From: Arthrobacter crystallopoietes
GTDB lineage: Bacteria > Actinomycetota > Actinomycetes > Actinomycetales > Micrococcaceae
Assembly: GCF_002849715.1 (NCBI RefSeq)
Contig: NZ_CP018863.1
Span: 3,844,001-3,908,000, forward strand
Direction: 5' to 3'
Length of the DNA stretch: 64,000 nt
Part shown: positions 36,665-45,425 of the stretch, piece after piece
How positions within the stretch are numbered: the stretch's first letter is position 1
How the letters are laid out: each line of letters begins with the position of its first letter
Program-made: the position numbers and the translations under genes
Notes under the pieces: model-generated
Databases searched by the model: none
Seen by the model: the letters and a program-made list of their open reading frames with translations, nothing else
What the model was told of the DNA's origin: nothing

Positions 36665-37027
36665 ATGAAACATGAACCAGCAATTCCGGGGATCCACGAG
36701 GTTGTGAGGGAACTGACGGATGATCTGGGACCGACCATGGTCTCTGCCCTGGCGGGTGACCGCGTCCGGCTAACGGCTGACGACTGGGTCATGGAAGACG
36801 GCCCGGAGCCTGATGAGGATGAGGCAGAACGTCTCCGATTCGCCTACGACCAGTGGCAGCTGCTGGCTGCACAGGGAGCTGACCGTGCCCGGGCTTGGTT
36901 TATCGGAGACAACCCGAGGCTCGGTGACGAGTCGCCGGTAATGGCTATCCACGACGGCCGGTTCGATGATGTGAGGAACGCAGCGAACGCTTTCTTGAAG
37001 GAAGGTACTCGGTCTGACCGGCGGTGA
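36665..37027 (+). CDS. MbcA/ParS-like (DUF2384) antitoxin-type protein, orphan
   Basis: 120 residues. The C-terminal third reads ARAWFIGDNPRLGDESPVMA then IHDGRFDDVRNAANAFL, close to the toxin-binding domain of Xre/MbcA/ParS antitoxins (W-L-x-x-x-N-P-x-L-G-x-x-S-P and a helical AA.AF end). The N-terminal half is acidic (GPEPDEDEAERLR) and lacks an obvious Xre-type DNA-binding helix-turn-helix. AGGAGCGGGC precedes the ATG. The expected RES-domain toxin is not adjacent on either side, so the role may be independent of toxin control. Domain call is good, function inferred. Confidence 0.65.
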   Translation: MKHEPAIPGIHEVVRELTDDLGPTMVSALAGDRVRLTADDWVMEDGPEPDEDEAERLRFAYDQWQLLAAQGADRARAWFIGDNPRLGDESPVMAIHDGRFDDVRNAANAFLKEGTRSDRR

Positions 37028-37084
37028 ACCCCAGAACGATGTTCACGAGTAGGCAAAGGTCTACCGCCAGGCATCCTGACTCCA

Positions 37085-37786
37085 TTAGACGAGGGGCCAC
37101 GGATAACGCAAACCGGTGTCGTCAACCGGCAGCACCCTCTCACGCAGCAGCCGCTTCACCCGAAGCCGCAGGGCGGCAACTTCCATGTCGTTGAGGAGCG
37201 CGGCTACCTCGGCAGGTACTGCTTGAGCGAGCGGGGCGATGTCGTCCAGCAGCACGTCCGGGATAGGTTCGCCGGCAAAGTCCCAAATCACCGTGCGCAG
37301 TTTGAAGTGTGCCGCGAAGCACAGCCCGTGGTCAATGCCCCATACCCGTCCGTCGTGGCCGCGCAGCACGTGGCCGCTTTTGCGATCAGTGTTGTTGGCG
37401 ATGCAATCGAACAGGGCGATCTGCGCCAGACAGTCATGGGTTTCGGCTGCTTCGGCGTAGAGCGTGAAGTAATGCTCACGCTCATCGTTCTCGACGAACC
37501 ACTGTAGTGACCCGATGCCCAAGGGAGAGTCCTCCCGGATCACCGTCGGCGGTACTAGGCCCCACCCCAGATACTCGCTCAGCAAATAGGCCGCACGTTC
37601 GCGCCGGTAGAGCCCAGGTTCAAAGTCGGACAGCGGCCGTTCCCCGGCCTCCGGCTTGTAAACTGCCCACGCCGCGCCCTCCCGGCAGGAGACCTGGACG
37701 AGGAACGTCGCGTTGCTGCTGCGCAGGATACGTCCGAGCATCTCGATGCGGCCCTCGGCGAGCAGTGTCAGTTGCTGTCCGGACAC
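37085..37786 (-). CDS. TIGR03843/SCO1664 family protein (PI3/4-kinase-like fold)
   Basis: 233 residues. VSCREGAAWAVYKPEAGERP is the nucleotide-binding Lys region; DCIANNTDRKSGHVLR and VWGIDHGLCF resemble the catalytic and metal-binding loops of the phosphatidylinositol-kinase/HipA-like fold. The family is restricted to actinobacteria and its substrate is unknown. GTG start at 37786, 13 bases after the phosphomutase-like gene, so the two form an operon. Confidence 0.85.
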   Translation of the reverse strand: MSGQQLTLLAEGRIEMLGRILRSSNATFLVQVSCREGAAWAVYKPEAGERPLSDFEPGLYRRERAAYLLSEYLGWGLVPPTVIREDSPLGIGSLQWFVENDEREHYFTLYAEAAETHDCLAQIALFDCIANNTDRKSGHVLRGHDGRVWGIDHGLCFAAHFKLRTVIWDFAGEPIPDVLLDDIAPLAQAVPAEVAALLNDMEVAALRLRVKRLLRERVLPVDDTGLRYPWPLV

Positions 37787-37799
37787 AGGATGTCCCTTT

Positions 37800-38459
37800 T
37801 CACGACGCCCTCAGCCCGCTCAGTGATTCCAGAGTCGAGTTCACCATAAGGACGGCCGGCGCCTGACCCTCCACATATGAGATGACCGAGACCGAGCACG
37901 GGCTGATAAGGATCCTCTGGAAGAGGTCCAGGTGGGTGCCCAGGGCGTGGGCAACGGCGGCCTTGATCGGGTCTGCGTGGGAGAAACAAACGACGACGCC
38001 GCCGGCGTGGGCGGTGTAGAGCCCCTCGAGGGTGCCGACCATCCGTGCCTGCATCTGGGCGAAGCTTTCCCCGTCCGGGAAGCGGAAGGCGGACGGTGTG
38101 TGCTGTACCGTCTGCCACTGTGGCAAACGCGCCAGCTCGGCGAGCGCGGCTCCGGTCCACGCGCCGAAGTCACACTCGATCAGTCCGGCGTGCTCGTTCA
38201 CCTTGAGCCCGGTGCAGGCTGCCGTCGGCTCGGCAGTCTCCCAAGCGCGCTCCAGCGGCGAGGAGTAGATACCATCAACCGGAAGGGCTGCCAGCCGTTC
38301 CGCGACCCGTTGGGCCTGGACACGGCCTCCGTCCGAGAGGTGTAGTCCGGGGGCGAGCCCGGGCAGCACCGTGCCCGTCGTGGGAGTCTGCCCATGGCGC
38401 ACCAGAAGGAGCAGGGTACTCGGCGGTGTTGCCGGCGCCGAGGGTGTTGTTGCAGTCAT
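37800..38459 (-). CDS. TIGR03848/MSMEG_4193 family histidine phosphatase (phosphomutase-like)
   Basis: 219 residues of the histidine phosphatase superfamily. LLLVRHGQT holds the catalytic His22; SSPLERAWETA, LIECDFGAWTG and VVVCFSHADPIKA (second His) complete the site. TIGR03848 is an actinobacterial group of unknown substrate that pairs with TIGR03843, exactly as here. I start at the ATG at 38459; the TTG one codon earlier is less likely. Confidence 0.87.
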   Translation of the reverse strand: MTATTPSAPATPPSTLLLLVRHGQTPTTGTVLPGLAPGLHLSDGGRVQAQRVAERLAALPVDGIYSSPLERAWETAEPTAACTGLKVNEHAGLIECDFGAWTGAALAELARLPQWQTVQHTPSAFRFPDGESFAQMQARMVGTLEGLYTAHAGGVVVCFSHADPIKAAVAHALGTHLDLFQRILISPCSVSVISYVEGQAPAVLMVNSTLESLSGLRAS

Positions 38460-38543
38460 CAAGATCCAGCGTATGCGGTTCCAGGGGCTGACGCGCTGGA
38501 ATCATCAGAAAGTCCGATGCTCGATTCGCAGCAGTTCGAGGAC

Positions 38544-38549
38544 TACCTT
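38544..38549 (+). promoter_or_regulatory. -10 box of the MoxR-type gene (leaderless start)
   Basis: TACCTT followed by 6 bases and the GTG at 38556. Confidence 0.45.
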
Positions 38550-38555
38550 TGAGGT

Positions 38556-39944
38556 GTGAGTGATCGTCCCGAAATCTTCACCGTTGGTGAATTACGTGCA
38601 GCTGGCCATGTCCACAAGGACCTGCGCCACGAGATCCGCGACAACCTGCTCGCCGCGCTCGCCGCAGACCGCGATCCATGGCCCGGCATGTTCGGTTTCA
38701 GCCGCACCGTGCTTCCCCAGCTCGAGCGTGCCTTGATCGCCGGCCACGACGTTGTCCTGCTCGGCGAGCGGGGACAAGGCAAGACGCGGCTGCTGCGTAC
38801 CCTGGTGGGGCTCCTCGACGAGTGGTCTCCGGTGATTGAGGGATCGGAACTGAACGAACACCCATACGAACCGATCACCGAGCAGTCCCGCGCCCATGCC
38901 CTCACCGAAGGGGACCGGCTGCGCGTGGCCTGGCGGCACCGCTCGGAACGCTACGTCGAGAAGCTCGCCACCCCTGACACCTCTGTCGCCGACCTTATCG
39001 GCGACGTCGACCCGATGCGGGTAGCCGAGGGCCGCCGGCTCGGGGACCCGGAAACTATCCACTACGGTCTCGTCCCACGCTCCAACCGCGGCATCATCGG
39101 CATCAATGAACTGCCCGACCTTGCCGAGCGCATCCAGGTAGCGATGCTCAACGTGATGGAGGAGCGCGACATCCAGATCCGCGGCTATGTACTGCGGCTG
39201 CCTCTCGATGTGCTTGTCGTCGCGTCGGCAAATCCGGAGGACTACACCAACCGCGGCCGGATCATCACTCCACTGAAGGACCGCTTCGGCGCCGAGATCC
39301 GCACCCATTACCCGATCGAGCTGGAAGACGAGGTTGCAGTCATTGCGCAGGAGGGCCGGCTGGTCGCCGACGTTTCGCCTATTATCCTCGAAATCCTGGC
39401 CCGCTACACCCGTGCGCTCCGTCAATCGCCGGCGGTTAACCAAAGCTCCGGAGTCTCGGCTCGGTTCGGCATCGCGGGCGCCGAGACGGTCGCCGCGGCA
39501 GCACTGCGCCGGGCCGCCGTGCGTGGGGAAGACGAGGCAGTCGCCCGGATCGTCGACCTGGAGAGTGCGGTCGATGTCCTCTCCGGCAAGATTGAGTTCG
39601 AATCGGGTGAAGAGGGGCGGGAGCGCGCCGTCCTCGATCACCTCGTGCGCACGGCCACTGCCGAGGCCGTGCGGATGCACTACCGCGGCATCGATTTCGG
39701 GCCGCTCGTTGCTGCGCTCGACGGCCACACGACCGTAACCACCGGGGAAGAAGTCACCGCGCGGGAGTTCCTCGCAAACCTCCCGGCTCTTGACGGATCC
39801 GACCTGTACGACCAGATCGGGGCGCGACTGGGCGCGAAAAACGAGGGGCAGCGCGCTGCCGCCATCGAACTTGCACTGGAGGGCCTTTTCCTCGCCCGGC
39901 GGATTTCCAAGGAGTCCGACGACGGCGAGACGATCTACGGCTAG
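38556..39944 (+). CDS. MoxR/ChlI-type AAA+ ATPase
   Basis: 462 residues. Walker A LLGERGQGKTRLL (about 67-79), a Walker B variant GIIGINELPDL (Asp-Glu replaced by Asn-Glu), sensor 1 VVASANPEDYTNRGR and an arginine-finger region PLKDRFGAEI. The layout is that of the Mg-chelatase ChlI/MoxR branch of AAA+ proteins. Such ATPases work with a VWA partner, and one follows after 27 bases. A chaperone-like role in metal insertion or protein activation is inferred; no pigment genes are nearby. No ribosome site; TACCTT 6 bases before the GTG suggests a leaderless mRNA. Confidence 0.88.
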   Translation: MSDRPEIFTVGELRAAGHVHKDLRHEIRDNLLAALAADRDPWPGMFGFSRTVLPQLERALIAGHDVVLLGERGQGKTRLLRTLVGLLDEWSPVIEGSELNEHPYEPITEQSRAHALTEGDRLRVAWRHRSERYVEKLATPDTSVADLIGDVDPMRVAEGRRLGDPETIHYGLVPRSNRGIIGINELPDLAERIQVAMLNVMEERDIQIRGYVLRLPLDVLVVASANPEDYTNRGRIITPLKDRFGAEIRTHYPIELEDEVAVIAQEGRLVADVSPIILEILARYTRALRQSPAVNQSSGVSARFGIAGAETVAAAALRRAAVRGEDEAVARIVDLESAVDVLSGKIEFESGEEGRERAVLDHLVRTATAEAVRMHYRGIDFGPLVAALDGHTTVTTGEEVTAREFLANLPALDGSDLYDQIGARLGAKNEGQRAAAIELALEGLFLARRISKESDDGETIYG

Positions 39945-39971
39945 GAATCAGTACTAGGGATAGGCAGCATC

Positions 39972-41975
39972 ATGAGTGCTCATCACCGGTCCTCCCGGTA
40001 CGGCCGGTACACGGGCGGACCGGATCCGCTCGCCCCGCCGGTTGATCTGGCCGAGGCGCTTGATGCTGTGGCCGAAGACGTCATGGCAGGCTACTCGCCC
40101 CGGCACGCCCTGCAGGAGTTCCTGCGCCGCGGCGGCCGGGACCGGGAAGGGCTGGACGACCTCGCCGGCCGTGTTCAGCAACGCCGTCGGGACCTGCTAA
40201 GCCGCCACCGGCTGGACGGCACTCTTAGCGAAGTGCAAAAGCTGCTCGACACCGCCGTGCTGGAGGAACGCAAACAGCTGGCCCGCGACGCCAGGATGGA
40301 CAACACCGACCGCGCATTCCGGGAGATGCAGCTGCAGAACTTGCCCTCGTCCACCGCGGCAGCGGTCAACGAGCTTGCCTCCTACGACTGGCAATCGAGC
40401 ACGGCACGGGAGGCCTACGAACGGATCAAGGACCTGCTGGGCCGAGAGGTTCTTGACCAGCGGTTCGCCGGCATGAAACAGGCACTCGAGAATGCCAGCG
40501 ACGAGGACCGCGAAGCCGTGAGCGACATGTTGCGCGACCTCAACGAGCTGCTCGACAAACACCGGCGCGGCGAGGACACCGACGAAGACTTCCAGAGGTT
40601 CATGTCTCAGCACGGCGGCTTCTTTCCCGAGAACCCGCAATCGGTCGAGGAGCTAATCGATGCCCTTGCCCAGCGGGCGGCCGCGGCCCAGCGGCTGCTG
40701 CAGTCCATGTCCCAGGAGCAGCGCGATGAGCTGATGCGCCTGTCGGCCCAAGCGTTCGGCTCGCCCGAACTGATGGCGCAGCTCGATCAGCTCGACTCAA
40801 GCCTGCGTGCCCTGCGCCCCGGCGAGGACTGGACTGGCTCCGAGCGTTTCGAGGGACAGGAAGGGCTTGGGCTGGGCGACGGTACAGGAGTGCTCCAGGA
40901 CATCGCTGAGCTCGACGAGCTCGCCGAACAACTCTCCCAGTCCTACAACGGATCCCGTCTGGATGATCTGGATTTGGACGCCCTTGCACGCCAACTCGGT
41001 CAGAATGCGGCCGTGTCGGCCCGCGCCCTCGCGGAGATCGAGCGGGCGATGCAGGACGGCGGCTATATGCGTCGCGGTGCCGACGGCGACCTCCGGTTGT
41101 CGCCGCAGGCTATGCGGCGGCTGGGGAAGTCGCTGCTGCGGGACACTGCCAAGCAGCTCTCCGGCCGCCAAGGACGCCGGGATACGCGTGTCGCCGGGGC
41201 CGCGGGTGACCAGACCGGTTCCAGCCGTGAGTGGCAGTTCGGCGACGCCGAGCCGTGGGACGTCACCCGCACCTTGACGAACGCCATCCGCCGGACGATG
41301 GCCGACGGTGGCGATCCGAGCCGGGGCTTGCGCCTCGGAGCGGGTGACATCGAGGTAGCGGAAACGGAGGCCCGTACGCAGGCCGCCGTCGTCCTGCTCG
41401 TCGATGTGTCGTTCTCGATGGCCGCCGAGGGACGCTGGGTGCCGATGAAACGCACCGCGCTCGCCTTGCACCACCTCGTCTCAACCCGTTTTCGCGGGGA
41501 CCGGCTGCAGCTGATTACTTTCGGCCGTTACGCGCAGTCGATGGACATCGGCGACCTCACGGCCCTGCCGGCGCTCCGGGAGCAGGGAACAAACCTGCAT
41601 CACGGCCTGCTGCTGGCCAATCGGTTCTTCCGGCGGCACCCTTCAATGCAGCCCGTACTCCTTGTAGTGACCGACGGCGAACCGACCGCGCACCTGCTGG
41701 CGGAAGGCGAATCGTGGTTCTCCTGGCCGCCGGATCCGGAGACAATCCGCGTAACAGTGGCCGAACTCGACCGGCTTGGACGTGCCGGCACGCAAGCCAC
41801 GTTCTTCCGGCTCGGCGACGACCCAGGGCTCGCGCGGTTCGTCCAGAACATGGTCCGGCGAATTGACGGCCGGGTCGTCGCTCCAGAGCTGGGGGATCTC
41901 GGTGCCGCCGTTGTGGGGGAGTACCTCCGGGCCCATTTCCATGGCACTTACGACGACGTCGATTGGAGTTCGTAG
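39972..41975 (+). CDS. VWA-domain protein, partner of the MoxR-type ATPase
   Basis: 667 residues. Residues 1-460 are helical, Glu/Gln/Arg-rich, with many LLDxxRR-type repeats. The C-terminal von Willebrand A domain (about 465-650) has the metal-ion site DVSFSM (about 475) and VVTDGEPTAH (about 564). There is no signal peptide or membrane helix, so it acts in the cytoplasm with the preceding AAA+ protein, similar in design to ChlD/CobT-like chelatase subunits. Overall this type of actinobacterial ATPase/VWA pair has no assigned substrate. Confidence 0.88.
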   Translation: MSAHHRSSRYGRYTGGPDPLAPPVDLAEALDAVAEDVMAGYSPRHALQEFLRRGGRDREGLDDLAGRVQQRRRDLLSRHRLDGTLSEVQKLLDTAVLEERKQLARDARMDNTDRAFREMQLQNLPSSTAAAVNELASYDWQSSTAREAYERIKDLLGREVLDQRFAGMKQALENASDEDREAVSDMLRDLNELLDKHRRGEDTDEDFQRFMSQHGGFFPENPQSVEELIDALAQRAAAAQRLLQSMSQEQRDELMRLSAQAFGSPELMAQLDQLDSSLRALRPGEDWTGSERFEGQEGLGLGDGTGVLQDIAELDELAEQLSQSYNGSRLDDLDLDALARQLGQNAAVSARALAEIERAMQDGGYMRRGADGDLRLSPQAMRRLGKSLLRDTAKQLSGRQGRRDTRVAGAAGDQTGSSREWQFGDAEPWDVTRTLTNAIRRTMADGGDPSRGLRLGAGDIEVAETEARTQAAVVLLVDVSFSMAAEGRWVPMKRTALALHHLVSTRFRGDRLQLITFGRYAQSMDIGDLTALPALREQGTNLHHGLLLANRFFRRHPSMQPVLLVVTDGEPTAHLLAEGESWFSWPPDPETIRVTVAELDRLGRAGTQATFFRLGDDPGLARFVQNMVRRIDGRVVAPELGDLGAAVVGEYLRAHFHGTYDDVDWSS

Positions 41976-42005
41976 ACCCCGCGGCCCGCTCCGCGGCGGG
42001 CTAAC

Positions 42006-42452
42006 CTAGGGTGCTTCTGTAGGCGAAACAGCCAAGGCCCACATGCCTTTAGTGTTCGCTCCGTCCACCTTGACAGCGATTTTTCCCACTGGCAGGTCCA
42101 TGGTGGTGGTAACGGCTGGGCCGCATGGCGTTATGCCGGATCCGATCTCACCGCCGGTCCCGGTGATCTTCACCGAGATCGAAGTAGGACCCTGGCAAGC
42201 AATGCTGATGCTGTACCAGCCGGGCTGCTCAGGTGTGAAGCTCGTTCCGGCTTCGCTGCCCGGCGCTATGCCACCGGCACCACCCGACATTCCCTCGGCC
42301 TGCCACAGGTCAGAACCGAAGACTTCCTGAGCCCACGCATTCGGATCGCGTTCTTGGAAACTCACAGAGTCCGTCGACTCGCCACCCACGCATGCAGTCA
42401 ACCCAAGGAGGAGTATTGCGGCGGAAGCGAAAAGTGTCCAACGACGGGTCAT
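42006..42452 (-). CDS. Putative lipoprotein
   Basis: 148 residues. MTRRWTLFASAAILLLGLTA then Cys21 gives a clear type II signal peptide with lipobox LTAC. The mature part is Gly-rich with two more Cys (in IACQGPTS and ITPCGPAV) that may form a disulfide; PEQPGWYSISIACQG recalls a small beta-sandwich. Function unknown. It is convergent with the VWA gene. TAGGCT 6 bases before the ATG suggests a leaderless mRNA. Confidence 0.8.
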   Translation of the reverse strand: MTRRWTLFASAAILLLGLTACVGGESTDSVSFQERDPNAWAQEVFGSDLWQAEGMSGGAGGIAPGSEAGTSFTPEQPGWYSISIACQGPTSISVKITGTGGEIGSGITPCGPAVTTTMDLPVGKIAVKVDGANTKGMWALAVSPTEAP

Positions 42453-42458
42453 ATCCGC

Positions 42459-42464
42459 AGCCTA
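42459..42464 (-). promoter_or_regulatory. -10 box of the lipoprotein gene (leaderless start)
   Basis: On the minus strand TAGGCT, 6 bases, then the ATG at 42452. Confidence 0.45.
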
Positions 42465-42655
42465 GCCGACAACGCCAACATTGGTCAGCGGTCAGTGCCG
42501 GAGGCTGCTCATGATGATCCCACAGTCTCACCGTCGGATTGACCGGCGACAATTCAAACTTGACCTAATCGAATCGTGTTCCGAGGGAGTCGCTCAGCTC
42601 AACGTACAGGGGAAGGTCCGACTTGTCGCACACCGGTACGCACGAGAGGGTGGGG

Positions 42656-43900
42656 TCATGATCCAGGGCGCCCCGGCCACTCCTTGCCTGCCCAAGGGTC
42701 GTAATCAGCGATGAGCTCTTCCTGTGGTGGACGCTCCGCTTCGGGGACGTGCTGCAGGTTGACCCGGACCCTGTACCAAAGCGAGCTCGATCCGCGCATC
42801 CCATCCACGAGCACATCGGCCGGGTGCAGGGCTTGGACGAGATCCGCATGCCGGGTCTTCCACTCGTCGAGCGCAGCGAGTGCCTCGGGCTTGGTCTTGG
42901 TGCGTGCCACCTCGATGAGCGGCATCATCGACTGCCGGCGGCCGGAGCCGTCGCCGCCGCGTGGCGGCTTCTCGGCGGGGCCGAGCTCGGCTGCCAAAGC
43001 GAGGAGGCCGTCGAGTGTACCGACCGCGTCGTCGATGCCGGCGTGAGGATCTCCCAGCTCGGCGAACCGCTCGGACACCGTGCGCACGGTGAATTGTTCG
43101 GGTCGGGTGGAGCGGACCTCGTCCCATGCGAGCGGCGTCGAGACGCGGGCATCGGGCAGGGACCGGACCGAATACGCCGACGCCACGGTGCGGTCCTTGG
43201 CGTTCTGATTGAAGTCGACGAACACGCTCTCGCCGCGCTCCTCCTTCCACCACCGCGCGGTGGCGAGGCCGGGAGCGCGGTTCTCGACCTCACGGGCGAG
43301 GGTCTCGGCGGCGAGCCGCGCGTCGCGGTACGACCACTTCGGCGCAATGCGCACCAGAATGTGGAGTCCGCGTGACCCGCTCGTCTTGGGCCAACCCACC
43401 AGTCCCACGTCGTCGAGCACCTCGCGCGCTACATACGCGACGTCGACGATCTGCGACCAGCCGACACCCGGCATCGGATCGAGGTCGACCCGCAACTCGT
43501 CGGGGTGCTCGAGGTCCTCGGCGCGCACAGGGTGCGGGTTGAGGTCCAGGCATCCAAGATTCACCACCCAGGCCAAGCCGGCTGCATCCCGGATGACGGT
43601 CTCTTCGGCCGATGTCCCCGATGCGTAATGCAGTGTAGTTGTGTCGATGAAATCGGGGTGGTTTTCCGGCACGCGTTTCTGGAAGAACGGCTCAGCGTCG
43701 ATGCCCTTCGGGAAGCGCTTGAGTACCATCGGCCGGCCACCGGCGCCGCGCAGCGCACCCTCCGCAACGGAGAGGTAGTAACGAACCAGATCGAGTTTCG
43801 TCAGCCCGGGCTCGGGGAAAACCATCTTGTCCGGACTCGAGATGCGGACCTCGGAGCCGGCGATGGTGAGGATCTCGGCCGGGGTCTTCGACGGCGTCAT
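42656..43900 (-). CDS. LigD-type primase-polymerase domain protein (stand-alone PolDom), copy 1
   Basis: 414 residues. The first 300 are the LigD polymerase domain: RISSPDKMVFPEPGLTKLD, VLKRFPKGIDAEPFFQKRVP, the metal-binding DELRVDLDPMPG (about 138-149), KTSGSRGLHILVRI with the catalytic His, and SVFVDFNQN with the third Asp. About 110 further residues (RQSMMPLIEVARTK onward) carry a Trp-rich end typical of the longer PolD-like proteins. No ligase or 3'-phosphoesterase domain and no ku gene nearby. Such PolDoms add or copy ribo- and deoxyribonucleotides in end joining or gap repair. Confidence 0.9.
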   Translation of the reverse strand: MTPSKTPAEILTIAGSEVRISSPDKMVFPEPGLTKLDLVRYYLSVAEGALRGAGGRPMVLKRFPKGIDAEPFFQKRVPENHPDFIDTTTLHYASGTSAEETVIRDAAGLAWVVNLGCLDLNPHPVRAEDLEHPDELRVDLDPMPGVGWSQIVDVAYVAREVLDDVGLVGWPKTSGSRGLHILVRIAPKWSYRDARLAAETLAREVENRAPGLATARWWKEERGESVFVDFNQNAKDRTVASAYSVRSLPDARVSTPLAWDEVRSTRPEQFTVRTVSERFAELGDPHAGIDDAVGTLDGLLALAAELGPAEKPPRGGDGSGRRQSMMPLIEVARTKTKPEALAALDEWKTRHADLVQALHPADVLVDGMRGSSSLWYRVRVNLQHVPEAERPPQEELIADYDPWAGKEWPGRPGS

Positions 43901-43906
43901 TCCACC

Positions 43907-43912
43907 ACGCTA
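43907..43912 (-). promoter_or_regulatory. -10 box of the first PolDom gene (leaderless start)
   Basis: On the minus strand TAGCGT, 6 bases, then the ATG at 43900. Confidence 0.4.
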
Positions 43913-44005
43913 GCAACGATCGGCTGTCCCAGCCACAGCTGTGCGGCAACCGAAATTGTTCCGAAAGGGGCGCAGGCCCAGCTTGGTGGTGTCGACCGGA
44001 CAGTG

Positions 44006-44428
44006 CTACTCAGCGGACGGTCGCTTGCGTTGCTGTTTTGTCGCAGCGCGTTGTTGCTTTGCTTGGAGGCGCCGCCGGTTCGATGCCCGGGTGGGTTTGG
44101 TCGCCCGGCGGCGAGCAGCTTCGGGAGCAAGGCCCTCTGCCACAAGGTCGGCGAGCTTGGCCAGCGCAATTTCCCGATTGCGCAGCTGGGAGCGCCGCTC
44201 CGAGGCGGTCACTGTGATCACTCCGGCGATGAGACGTGGACCGAGACGCGTGACCAGCATCAGCCGTTGCTCTTCTGAAAGCGCCGCCGAGTCCGCGATG
44301 CTCCACGAGAGCTCGACGCGGCTGTCCGATGTGTTGACGTGCTGGCCCCCGGGCCCGGACGACCGCGAGAACCGCCAGCTCAGTTCCGACGCGGGAATTG
44401 TGAGCGCGCGCGATACCTCCAGATCCAT
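44006..44428 (-). CDS. arfB: Alternative ribosome-rescue factor / peptidyl-tRNA hydrolase ArfB
   Basis: 140 residues from the ATG at 44428. The GGQ catalytic motif lies in RSSGPGGQHVNTSDS (27-29), preceded by IPASELSWRF as in ArfB/YaeJ/ICT1. The C-terminal tail is strongly basic (RRRATKPTRASNRRRLQAKQ and on), which in ArfB enters the empty mRNA channel. It lacks the codon-recognition domain of true release factors. It frees ribosomes stalled on broken mRNA. The longer reading from 44488 adds no conserved residues. Confidence 0.93.
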   Translation of the reverse strand: MDLEVSRALTIPASELSWRFSRSSGPGGQHVNTSDSRVELSWSIADSAALSEEQRLMLVTRLGPRLIAGVITVTASERRSQLRNREIALAKLADLVAEGLAPEAARRRATKPTRASNRRRLQAKQQRAATKQQRKRPSAE

Positions 44429-44524
44429 GGAACCAGCCTTGCACAATTTTGGAGTTTTCCCGCTGCGGGCAGTTCCCAGCCGCGCCATGAATGGCTAGGC
44501 TGTGCGGGTGGATTGGAGCCAGTC

Positions 44525-45352
44525 ATGACCAAGCGCACGTACCCGCCGGGCGTCCCGTGTTGGATCGACACGGAGCAGCTCGATGTCCAGGCAGCTATTG
44601 ATTTCTATGGCGGCATTTTCGGCTGGTCGTTTGAAGATGTTCTGCCTGCGGGATCGCCGGACCGCTATGTGATTGCCAAGCTCGACGGACAGGATGTCGG
44701 CGCCATCGCTGGCCCCGGCGAGGGGACGCCCAAGTGGAATACCTAGGTGGCCGTTGACAGCGCGGACGCCGCGGCAAAGCGTCTGGTTGCCGCCGGTGCC
44801 GTCATCCGATCGGCCCCGGCCGATGCGGGTGTGGGCGGCCGCGGGGCAGCGCTGGCTGATCCGGAGGGCGTCGAGTTCCGCCTTTGGGAAGCCAGGCGGC
44901 GGCCGGGCGCTCAGCTGGTCAATCAACCGGGCGCATGGAATTTCAGCGACCTCCATACGGCCGATGCCGACGCGGCCATTGCCTTCTACGGGCTGGCCTT
45001 TGGCTGGCAAATAGACGACATCGGCTTCGGCAGGATGATCCGCCGGCCCGGCTATGGCGACCATCTGGAAGCGACCATCGACCCGGGCATCAGAGCCCGG
45101 CAGTCGGAGATAGCCACCCTGGTAGGGTTCGAGGACGCGGTTGGCTGGCTCGCTCCGGTTACCCCTGGCGAGGCGCCGCATTGGCATGTCACGTTCACCG
45201 TGGCCGACCGCGACCAGACCGTGATTGATGCCCAGCAGCTGGGCGCGCAGGTTCTCGGCCAGGACGACAACGAGTGGACCCGCAGCGCCTTGATCCGCGA
45301 TCCGCAGGGCGCGGAGTTCACCGCCAGCCAATTCGCGCCGACGGGCTTCTGA
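44525..45352 (+). pseudogene. VOC/glyoxalase family gene interrupted by one in-frame TAG
   Basis: The frame from ATG 44525 (TTGGAG upstream) reads a complete two-domain VOC protein of about 275 residues, except for a TAG at codon 74 (44744-44746). Before it: PGVPCWIDTEQLDVQAAIDF and the end GEGTPKWNT; after it: VAVDSADAAAKRLVAAGAV continuing in the same frame to ADPEGVEFRLWE and a second domain to 45352. Related proteins usually have Tyr here (WNTY then V), so a single TAC to TAG change explains the break. A GTG right after the stop could restart translation and make a 201-residue product holding the second domain. A sequencing error is possible. Confidence 0.85.
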
Positions 45353-45425
45353 AGGGGCAACGGCAGTCTGACGGAAAGACCGGTTGGCGCCGAGGGAGCG
45401 AGGCGCCGTCGTCGTACTTTTCGAA

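Noticed and set aside
41984..42001. GC hairpin (GCCCGC/GCGGGC) after the VWA gene as a terminator
   Set aside because: Short stem in GC-rich DNA and no T run; could form by chance.
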